A stretch of 64,000 nucleotides of DNA from Streptomyces toxytricini (GTDB taxonomy: Bacteria > Actinomycetota > Actinomycetes > Streptomycetales > Streptomycetaceae). The notes beneath the pieces were generated by a model that was not told the origin of the DNA, ran no database searches, and saw nothing but the letters and a program-made list of their open reading frames with translations. The stretch lies in contig NZ_BMTY01000005.1 in assembly GCF_014649915.1 (NCBI RefSeq), forward strand, positions 302,979 to 366,978, given 5' to 3'. This document shows positions 58,132 through 64,000 of this stretch, in pieces (position 1 is the first letter of the stretch; every line of letters begins with the position of its first letter). A program made the translations under genes and the position numbers.

Positions 58132-59118
58132 TCAGAGCCAGCCCTGCTGCGCCGCCTTCAGCCCTGCCTCGAAGCGGCTCGTGGCGTGCAGGCGCTCCAT
58201 CAGCGCCGCCATCTGCCGCCGGACCGTCCGCAGCGACACCCCCAGCCGCTTCGCCGCCGTCTCGTCGGTCATCCCCGACGCCAGCAGCCGCAGCAGCTCC
58301 AGCTCGGCCGCGGTCGGCTCCGTGTCGCTGGGGCGCGGCCGGTCAGCTCCGAGGGGCACCGCCGCGTTCCAGGTCTGCTCGAACAGGGTGATCAGCGAGG
58401 CGACGATGCCGGGCGCGCGCGTACACAGCGCACCCAGGCGGGAGTTGGCCGGATCGATCGGCACGACCGCGACCGTGCGGTCGAACACCAGCAAACGCGG
58501 CGGCAACAGCGGGCTGGTGCGGACCTGGGCGCCCTGCTCGGTCAGCCAGCGCGCGTACGCCAGCGTCGCCGGGTCGTTGCGGGCGCTGTCCTGGTACACC
58601 GACCGCATCTCGATGCCGCGGGCCAGCACCCGCCGGTCCAGCGGCCGGGACGCCTCCAGGCTGGCCTCGGACAGTGCGCCGCCCGGCAGGATCGCCAGGC
58701 ACTCCCCGACGAGCCCGTGCGCGAGCTCCTCCAACCGGCTCTGGATCGCGTCCATCCCGACGAGCCGCTCGGCTCCGTCGACCTCGGTGTTCGGCCGGAG
58801 CTCCGCGAACTCGGAGACCACCTGCGCCGCGGCCGCCTTGCTGCGCGCCAGCTCCTGCTGCCGCTGTACGAGCTCCTCTTCCTGGCGGCGCAGCAGCAGC
58901 TCCAGCCCCAGCTCGGGCCTGACCGCGCGCAGCGCGCCGGGAGAGTCCCTCGAGGGGCGCAGCAGGTCGAGGTCGACGAGCCGGTCGAGGCCGGCGCGGA
59001 CCTGCTCCTCGGTGAGGCCGAGGCGGGCGCCCAACTCGGCGACACCGCCGGACGGATCGGCGAGCATCCCCCGGTAGACGGCTTCCACGTCCGCCCCGAG
59101 CCCCAGCGCCTGCAGCAT
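58132..59118 (-). CDS. TrmB-LuxR transcriptional regulator
   Basis: 328 residues from ATG 59118. Residues about 1-60 form a TrmB-like winged helix (LGARLGLTEEQVRAGLDRLVDLDLLRPSRD). A coiled-coil linker follows (LLRRQEEELVQRQQELARSKAAAAQVV), then a PLD-like central sensor domain, and a LuxR HTH at about 265-325 (MTDETAAKRLGVSLRTVRRQMAALMERLHATSRFEAGLKA). Such proteins are abundant in Streptomyces, often beside biosynthetic or signalling peptides, and their ligands are unknown. It is divergent from the SINWD peptide gene across 291 bp with a perfect inverted repeat. Confidence 0.85.
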   Translation of the reverse strand: MLQALGLGADVEAVYRGMLADPSGGVAELGARLGLTEEQVRAGLDRLVDLDLLRPSRDSPGALRAVRPELGLELLLRRQEEELVQRQQELARSKAAAAQVVSEFAELRPNTEVDGAERLVGMDAIQSRLEELAHGLVGECLAILPGGALSEASLEASRPLDRRVLARGIEMRSVYQDSARNDPATLAYARWLTEQGAQVRTSPLLPPRLLVFDRTVAVVPIDPANSRLGALCTRAPGIVASLITLFEQTWNAAVPLGADRPRPSDTEPTAAELELLRLLASGMTDETAAKRLGVSLRTVRRQMAALMERLHATSRFEAGLKAAQQGWL

Positions 59119-59409
59119 GCCCCAGCCCCCCAGCTGTCGTACGGCCCCTCGCCCCCGCGGCCTGCCGCGGACACCCGTGACCGTGATCGTAAACGAGACC
59201 TGTCACCAAGGTGCCAGGCCCCTTGGTGACAGCCGAAACACCTTTCCCGCGGGCACCGGCGGCAGCAGCATGGTGATCACCGGAACGACGGGGCGCAGGC
59301 CCCGGCCCGGGGCGCCGGAGCCATCCGGTCGGCCCGGACAGCGCGCGCAGCACACGCAGCACACCGCACCACACCCACTGCTTCCCGACTCTCGATCCTG
59401 GGGGGATCC
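59119..59409. other. LuxR/SINWD divergent intergenic region
   Basis: 291 bp holding the inverted repeat at 59200-59232 and both promoters. Near the SINWD start, GATCC (59394) and GGATC (59404) could form a small stem over its G-rich ribosome binding site. Confidence 0.5.
59200..59232. promoter_or_regulatory. 12-bp perfect inverted repeat before the SINWD gene
   Basis: CTGTCACCAAGG at 59200-59211 and CCTTGGTGACAG at 59221-59232 are exact reverse complements with a 9-nt spacer, between the divergent LuxR and SINWD genes. It is a good candidate site for the TrmB-LuxR regulator. Confidence 0.7.
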
Positions 59410-59616
59410 ATGTCCCGCACCGCCCGCACCGCTGCTGCCGCCGCCCTCTGCGCCCTGCTCTGCGCCGGAGCCGGCCTCGGCGCCGCGACCACCGCGAGCG
59501 CCGCCTCCACGACCGCGGCCGCCACCGCCACCGGCGGCGCCACCGGCACCGGCCCGGGCAGCATCAACTGGGACACCGCCCCCAAGTCCGCGACCGGCAG
59601 CATCAACTGGGACTGA
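59410..59616 (+). CDS. Exported small peptide with two SINWD repeats
   Basis: 68 residues from ATG 59410, after a run of six G residues that can act as a ribosome binding site. Residues 1-32 are a Sec signal peptide (RTARTAAAAALCALLCAGAGLGAATTASA). A Thr/Ala/Gly-rich spacer follows, then two copies of the hexapeptide GSINWD at about 48-53 and 63-68, the last forming the C-terminus. No family recognised. The gene is divergent from a LuxR-type regulator and 5 bp upstream of the next small gene. A processed signalling or modified peptide is the working idea; nothing in the sequence proves it. Confidence 0.6.
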   Translation: MSRTARTAAAAALCALLCAGAGLGAATTASAASTTAAATATGGATGTGPGSINWDTAPKSATGSINWD

Positions 59617-59621
59617 CCGGC

Positions 59622-59903
59622 GTGCGCGTCATCCGGGCCACCCTCGACGGACCCCGCCCCCGCCCCGGCCCCGACGCCGACGGCGCCCTCGCCGTCCTCT
59701 GCGACCTCATCTGGGCGCACGCCCGAGCGGCCCACGGACTCGAACACGTCCGGGCCAGGCCCTCCGACACCGGCGTCGACCTCTACCTCTTCCTCCGCGC
59801 CGCCTCCGAGGCCGCCGCCCTCGACCAGGCCCGCGCCCTCCTCTCCGGCGCCCGCGCCCCGCTGCGCGCCCACGGCTACGCCACCCCGCCCCCGGGCCCC
59901 TGA
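59622..59903 (+). CDS. Small cytoplasmic protein coupled to the SINWD gene
   Basis: 93 residues from GTG 59622, five bases after the SINWD stop, so translation is probably coupled. The sequence shows alternating strand and helix segments (MRVIRATLDGPRP, VDLYLFLRAASEAAALDQARALL) like a small ferredoxin-type fold. No signal peptide or known family. Its fixed spacing to the peptide gene suggests a processing, sensing or immunity role, by inference only. Confidence 0.5.
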   Translation: MRVIRATLDGPRPRPGPDADGALAVLCDLIWAHARAAHGLEHVRARPSDTGVDLYLFLRAASEAAALDQARALLSGARAPLRAHGYATPPPGP

Positions 59904-59954
59904 CCGACCCAGGCCCGAGGCGCAAGGCCCAAGGACCAAGGACCAAGGAACGCA

Positions 59955-61160
59955 GTGACGAACACCTTCCTCCAGGCCGCCCGCAAGACCGCCGTCGCCG
60001 CCCTGTCCGGCGTGCTCGGGGCCGGGCTCCTCACCGCCGCGACCGTCGCCGCCGCCCCGGCCGCCGAGGCCGCGACCACGTGCAGCGGCACCGCCTCGAT
60101 CTACGGCGTCCTCCCCGACGGCCGGCTCACCTTCAGCACCATCACGCCCGCCACGGGCGAGCTGAAGAAGGTCGTCATCGGAGCCGACCTCGGCTTCGAG
60201 CCGAAGGCCATGGCCACCCTCAACTTCAACACCGTCCTGGTCACCTCGACCGCCGGCGCGCTCTACCGCCTGGACGTCCTCACCAACAACACGTCGCTCG
60301 TCCTGGAGCGCCCGCCCGTCAAGCTCTTCGACAGCGGCTGGACGCACGACAAGCTCACCTACGACGGGCACGGCCACCTGTACGGCACCGCCGGCGGCCT
60401 GCTCCTCCAGTACCTGGTGTCGCAGCCGAAGCCGACCGGTTCCGCGCACATCGGCCAGCGCAAGGAGATCGGCAGCGGCTTCGTCCTGAAGACCCTCACC
60501 GCCGCCGGCGACGACCGCCTGCTGGCGACCACCGAGGCCGGCGCCCTGTACTCGTACAAGATCGACAGCGCGGGCGGGTGGAGCCGCGACGACCTGAAGA
60601 CCTCGGGCTGGTCCGCCTTCGACCAGCTCGTCTCGCCCGGCGGCGGCCTCTACTACGGCCGGATCCCCACCACCGGCGCCATGTACTGGTACAAGGACGC
60701 CAACCCGGCCGACGGCACCGGCAGCGACATCGCCTACCACAACGACACGCCCGTCAACACCGGCGGCTGGACGCAGCAGCTGCTCTCCGCCCAGCCTGGC
60801 ACGTTCACCTGCACCACCACCGCGGACCCGCTCGACGGCCGCGACATCCCCGCCGTGAAGGCGGCAGGCCGCGACCTGATGAACCGCCACGACGGCGGCG
60901 TCTGGAACAACTCCACCCAGTGGAGCTGCCTGGAGCAGCTGTGGGACAAGGAGAGCGGCTGGCGCTACTGGGCCGACAACCCGAGCTCCAGCGCCTACGG
61001 CATCCCCCAGGCCCTGCCCGGCTCCAAGATGGACGCCTTCGGCGACGACTGGCGCACCAACCCGGTCACGCAGATCAAGTGGGGCCTGTCGTACATCGAC
61101 GGCCGGTACGGCACGCCGTGCGGCGCCTGGAACCACTTCCTGAAGAACAACTGGTACTGA
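59955..61160 (+). CDS. Secreted tachylectin-like lectin fused to a transglycosylase domain
   Basis: 401 residues from GTG 59955, with AAGGAA upstream. A signal peptide (about 1-40) ends in AAEAAT. Residues about 42-275 are a tachylectin-2-type beta propeller with repeated W/Y-rich blades (DGRLTFSTI, FDSGWTHDKLTYDGHGHLYGT, SGWSAFDQLVSPGGGLYYGR). Residues about 285-401 are a transglycosylase-SLT or aggregation-promoting-factor type domain with the catalytic Glu in DKESGWRYW and the following AYGIPQALPG. It would cleave peptidoglycan glycan strands while the propeller binds a wall sugar. The next gene is a paralogue with the same propeller. Confidence 0.82.
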   Translation: MTNTFLQAARKTAVAALSGVLGAGLLTAATVAAAPAAEAATTCSGTASIYGVLPDGRLTFSTITPATGELKKVVIGADLGFEPKAMATLNFNTVLVTSTAGALYRLDVLTNNTSLVLERPPVKLFDSGWTHDKLTYDGHGHLYGTAGGLLLQYLVSQPKPTGSAHIGQRKEIGSGFVLKTLTAAGDDRLLATTEAGALYSYKIDSAGGWSRDDLKTSGWSAFDQLVSPGGGLYYGRIPTTGAMYWYKDANPADGTGSDIAYHNDTPVNTGGWTQQLLSAQPGTFTCTTTADPLDGRDIPAVKAAGRDLMNRHDGGVWNNSTQWSCLEQLWDKESGWRYWADNPSSSAYGIPQALPGSKMDAFGDDWRTNPVTQIKWGLSYIDGRYGTPCGAWNHFLKNNWY

Positions 61161-61246
61161 CGCGCGGCCGCGGCCGCACCTCCCCTGCCTCACCCCCTTC
61201 CGCCCCGCCCCGCTCAGGGCTGCCCGAAACCACCGGAGAAGACCCC

Positions 61247-62563
61247 ATGCGTCGCTCGTCGTCCCGCACGCTCCGCCTCACCGCGACCCTCGCGGCGGCC
61301 GCCACCTCCCTCGGCCTCGTCACCCTCACCACGGCGACGCCGGCCCAGGCGGCCGCCATCTGCGGCGGCAACGTCTCCGTCTACGGCACCCTGCCGGACG
61401 GGCGCCTCACGTACACGGCGATATCCCCGAACACCGGCGACCGCGTCAAGACGCTGATCGGCGCGAACCTCGGCTTCACGCCGAAGGCGATGGCCACCCT
61501 CAACTTCAACACCGTCCTCGTGACGTCCACGGCGGGCGAGCTGTACCGCGTCGACATCCAGACCAACGACAACGCCCTGGCGCTGGCCGGCGTGACCAGG
61601 ATCTGGGAGAGCGGCTGGACCTTCGACAAGATGGTCTACGACGGGGCCGGCCACCTCTACGGCACGGTCGCGGGCCAGCTCCACCGCTACAACGTCTCCC
61701 AGGCCAAGCCCGCCGGCCCGGCGCACATCGCCAAGCACGTCGTGATCGACGAGGGCTTCGTCCTCAAGACCCTCGCCGCGGCCGGCGACGACGTCCTCAT
61801 CGCCACCACCGCCGACGGAAGGCTGCTCTCGTACCAGATCAACGGCGTCGGCGACTGGGAGAGCTCCGAACTCAAGAGCAGCGGCTGGTCGGCGGTCGAC
61901 AGCCTCGTCTCGCCCGGCGGCGGCCTCTACTACGGCCGCACGAACGGCGGCATGTACTGGTACCACGACGCCGACCCGACCGACGGCAAGGGCGGCGACA
62001 TCGCCTACCACTCAGACGACCCGGTCGACGCGAGCGGCTGGACGCAGACCCTGCTCTCCGCGTACGCCAACGACTGCACCTACCAGCCGCCGGCGCCGCC
62101 CACCCCGACCCCGTCCACGCGCGGCGGCCAGATCACCCGCACCGAAATCATGAGCCGCGCCGTGAACTGGCTGAACCGCGACATCCCGTACAGCCAGAGC
62201 GCGTACGCCTCCGACCCGGACGGCGGCCACTCCTACCGCACGGACTGCTCGGGCTTCATCTCGATGGCCTGGCACGCCGACAGCAGCTACACCACCGCCA
62301 GCCTCCCGGGCGTCAGCGCCACCATCTCGAAGTCCGACCTCCAGCCGGGCGACGCCCTGAACACCTCATCGGGGCACGTGGTGCTCTTCGAGAAGTGGGT
62401 CGACAAGGCGGCCGGCAAGTTCTCGTACATCCACCAGTCGAACCCGAACGACGACATGATGCGCGGCCAGGACTACCTCAACGGCGGCTCGGACGGCCGC
62501 ATCGCCGGCCACGCGGCGTCGGGCTACGTGGCCCTCCGCTACGACAAGGCGATCAACGGCTGA
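61247..62563 (+). CDS. Secreted tachylectin-like lectin fused to an NlpC/P60 endopeptidase
   Basis: 438 residues from ATG 61247, with GGAGAAG upstream. A signal peptide (about 1-36) ends in AQAAA. The propeller at about 38-275 is plainly homologous to that of the upstream gene (TAISPNTGDRVKTLIGANLGFTPKAMATLNFNTVLVTSTAGELYRVD, SGWSAVDSLVSPGGGLYYGRTNGGMYWYHDADPTDGKGGDIAYH). A Pro/Thr linker leads to an NlpC/P60 domain at about 300-438 with catalytic Cys in RTDCSGFISM and His in SGHVVLFEKW. It should cut peptide stems, complementing the transglycosylase next door. Confidence 0.85.
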   Translation: MRRSSSRTLRLTATLAAAATSLGLVTLTTATPAQAAAICGGNVSVYGTLPDGRLTYTAISPNTGDRVKTLIGANLGFTPKAMATLNFNTVLVTSTAGELYRVDIQTNDNALALAGVTRIWESGWTFDKMVYDGAGHLYGTVAGQLHRYNVSQAKPAGPAHIAKHVVIDEGFVLKTLAAAGDDVLIATTADGRLLSYQINGVGDWESSELKSSGWSAVDSLVSPGGGLYYGRTNGGMYWYHDADPTDGKGGDIAYHSDDPVDASGWTQTLLSAYANDCTYQPPAPPTPTPSTRGGQITRTEIMSRAVNWLNRDIPYSQSAYASDPDGGHSYRTDCSGFISMAWHADSSYTTASLPGVSATISKSDLQPGDALNTSSGHVVLFEKWVDKAAGKFSYIHQSNPNDDMMRGQDYLNGGSDGRIAGHAASGYVALRYDKAING

Positions 62564-62755
62564 CACCGACGCGCACCCCGGGCCCACGGGACCGCAGCAC
62601 ACACAGGCTGCGCCCGCGGGCCTTGGCGTGCACCGACGCGTTCACGCGCATCTCATTGCAACATGCAACTCCGCTCATTGCATTACCTTGCACGCCCACT
62701 GCAACGAAATGGAGGCTGTGACCTGGGAAAACATGGATTATGGCGAGTTGAAGCG

Positions 62756-62786
62756 TTGCCGTATCGTCGAACGCAACGTAGCTTTT
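62756..62786 (+). promoter_or_regulatory. Promoter of the alpha/beta hydrolase, shared motif copy 2
   Basis: TTGCCG (62756-62761) and TAGCTT (62779-62784) are 17 bp apart, and the 20-bp block TCGAACGCAACGTAGCTTTT (62767-62786) is identical to 37735-37754. Upstream CATTGCAAC (62654) and TGCAACGA (62700) match the other copy with one-base and zero-base spacing differences to the -10 box. Confidence 0.75.
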
Positions 62787-62835
62787 GCGGTGTCGGAAAC
62801 AACAGGAACGCCCCGGACGAAGGACGGACGACACC

Positions 62836-63642
62836 ATGACGACGACTCACTCACCCTGGACCGGAACGGTCACCGTCGAGGACACCGCACTGGCCGTGAC
62901 CGACACCGGCGGCCCCGGCCGCCCCGTGGTCTACCTCAACGGCTGCTACGCCGACCAGTCGCACTGGCGCCGTGTCACCGCCGACCTCGGCGCCGGCTTC
63001 CGGCACATCACCTTCGACGCGCGCGCCCGCGGCAAGTCGCAGCGCTCCGCGGACTACTCCTTCGAGGCGTGCCTCCGCGACATCGACGCCGTTCTCGCCG
63101 CACGCGCCGTGGAGCGGCCGATCCTGGTGGGCTGGTCCTACGGCGCCGTACTCGCCGTCAACTGGGCCGCCCGCAACCCGGGCCGCGCCGAGGGCGTGGT
63201 CTGCGTGGACGGAGCGCTGCCGCACGAATGGCTCGACGACGCCGCCCGGGCGAAGATCCGCAAGCTGTTCCGCCGGCTGAGCCCGCTGTTCCCGGTCGCC
63301 CGCCGACTCGGCATGGCGGCCCGGATGAGCGCCGCCCAGCACGCCGAGGTCAACATCGAGGCGAACGAACTGTGCGCGCCCGCGGTCCTCAACCCGGTCC
63401 TCGACAGCCTGGCCCTCCCGGTCCACTACGTCCTCGCGACGGGCGGCAACCTGGGCGGTGAAGCGCAACTGATGGAAAGGATCCGAGCCGACCTGACCCC
63501 GGCCACCCTTCGCAACCCGAACATCCGCATCACGGCGAAGGCCCCCAGCAACCACTCGAAGATCCTCCGCCAGGACCACCACACCATCGCCCACACCATC
63601 TGCGAACTCACCGCCCCCACACGCAGCGCGGAAGCAGCCTGA
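62836..63642 (+). CDS. Alpha/beta hydrolase
   Basis: 268 residues from ATG 62836. The nucleophile elbow is VGWSYGAV (Ser near 98), preceded by FDARARGKSQRS, typical of the esterase/haloperoxidase branch. A lid-like helical insert spans about 130-185, and the catalytic His is probably in the NHSKIL or DHHTIAHTI segment at the C-terminus. The substrate is unknown. Its promoter region is a diverged copy of that upstream of the DUF4097 gene at 37813, so both may answer to the GbsR-type regulator at 36825. Confidence 0.82.
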   Translation: MTTTHSPWTGTVTVEDTALAVTDTGGPGRPVVYLNGCYADQSHWRRVTADLGAGFRHITFDARARGKSQRSADYSFEACLRDIDAVLAARAVERPILVGWSYGAVLAVNWAARNPGRAEGVVCVDGALPHEWLDDAARAKIRKLFRRLSPLFPVARRLGMAARMSAAQHAEVNIEANELCAPAVLNPVLDSLALPVHYVLATGGNLGGEAQLMERIRADLTPATLRNPNIRITAKAPSNHSKILRQDHHTIAHTICELTAPTRSAEAA

Positions 63643-63738
63643 CCCGTGACGCCCCCTTGCGGTGCCGAGGCATGCTCGAGCGCGTCCCGGGCCGCGGCAC
63701 CGCCCAGCGGGCGGCCGCCGCGGCATGCCGGACACGCG

Positions 63739-63773
63739 CCGGGGGGCGGGCCTCGTCAGAGCCCGCCCCCCGG
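63739..63773. terminator. Bidirectional 13-bp hairpin
   Basis: CCGGGGGGCGGGC at 63739-63751 pairs exactly with GCCCGCCCCCCGG at 63761-63773 over a 9-nt loop, between the convergent hydrolase and FG-GAP genes. Confidence 0.75.
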
Positions 63774-63787
63774 TCGTCACCCTCGCG

Positions 63788-64000
63788 TCAGCGGATGATG
63801 TCGAGGCCGCTCCAGCCCTGCCCGAGGAGGACGCGGCTACCCAAGGTCTGGGTGCCGGAACCGCCGGTGTGGGGGTATGCCCAGAGGGCTCCGCCGGCAT
63901 CGCGCCCGATGAGGTCGACAAGACCGTCGTTGTTGATGTCGGCGAAGGAGAGGGTGGGGTAGGTGTTCCAGCCGACGCCGATGAGTACCGGTGTGCCGAC
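63788..64000 (-). CDS. FG-GAP/VCBS repeat protein, 3' end only
   Basis: The final 70 codons of a minus-strand gene that continues past the window edge; the stop TGA complements 63788-63790. It shows an FG-GAP/VCBS repeat with the calcium-binding loop DINNDGLVDL and the following RDAGGALWAYPHTG, the pattern of secreted Streptomyces beta-propeller proteins often fused to hydrolases. The catalytic part, if any, is outside the window. Confidence 0.8.
   Translation of the reverse strand, partial: VGTPVLIGVGWNTYPTLSFADINNDGLVDLIGRDAGGALWAYPHTGGSGTQTLGSRVLLGQGWSGLDIIR

Noticed and set aside
1..64000. Transposase, integrase or tRNA genes marking an integrated element
   Set aside because: None found; the only transposase-like match is the helix-turn-helix in the GbsR regulator, which has no catalytic domain.

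Overview
The window looks like a chromosomal arm or accessory stretch of a Streptomyces (or a close relative such as Kitasatospora). It is very GC-rich with strong third-position G/C bias. It is dense in TetR, MerR, LysR, AraC and GbsR regulators, holds secreted lectin-fused hydrolases and a chitin-type LPMO, and has many GTG starts. No tRNA, rRNA, CRISPR array or insertion sequence was seen.

Layout. 1-10748: a translationally coupled operon matching the order and content of the lipstatin (lst) beta-lactone cluster: end of lstA, then lstB, lstC, lstD, lstE (NRPS) and lstF (formyltransferase). lstC, lstD and lstE carry long Ala/Gly/Ser/Thr/Pro-rich insertions or tails, some built from in-frame DNA repeats. 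11145-16018: a reductase, a TetR/SDR pair with a perfect operator, a type II thioesterase, and a divergent LysR/SDR pair. 16256-19133: a DUF6461 protein and an erythromycin-esterase homologue divergent from a double-MerR (TioE-like) regulator. 19183-24272: an XRE-NACHT membrane protein coupled to a tiny membrane protein, then a CPBP protease and a membrane protein. 24495-26979: a TetR/MFS efflux pair with an operator array. 27090-31706: a membrane protein, a short DUF4132 protein, a CBM2-FN3 protein and an AA10 LPMO.

31707-32766 is a decayed region with two gene remnants. 32767-37571 holds AraC, SulP, MerR, a small membrane protein and GbsR/MarR. 37813-39190 holds a DUF4097 protein and a HAD hydrolase. 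39746-46397 has TPR proteins flanking and co-transcribed with an HtpG (Hsp90) gene. 46725-50816 has an arylamine N-acetyltransferase and a divergent MFS/ATP-grasp pair. 50836-53390 has a small membrane protein, a zinc-ribbon sigma factor and a vWA protein. 53435-57797 has GlxA/cupin and DeoR/MFS/HAD modules, followed by a HisC-like remnant.

58132-62563 is the most system-like unknown: a TrmB-LuxR regulator faces a perfect 12-bp inverted repeat and a 68-residue exported peptide with a repeated SINWD motif. A small protein and two paralogous secreted tachylectin-fused peptidoglycan hydrolases follow (one transglycosylase-like, one NlpC/P60). The end holds an alpha/beta hydrolase whose promoter region is a diverged copy of the one upstream of the DUF4097 gene 25 kb away, and the 3' end of an FG-GAP protein.

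How the genes work together. In the lst operon, LstA/LstB would condense two fatty acyl chains, LstD reduce the product, LstC close the beta-lactone, LstE attach an amino acid to the side hydroxyl and LstF formylate it. Most other modules are regulator/target pairs sharing a divergent promoter, and several of those promoters contain perfect inverted repeats given below.
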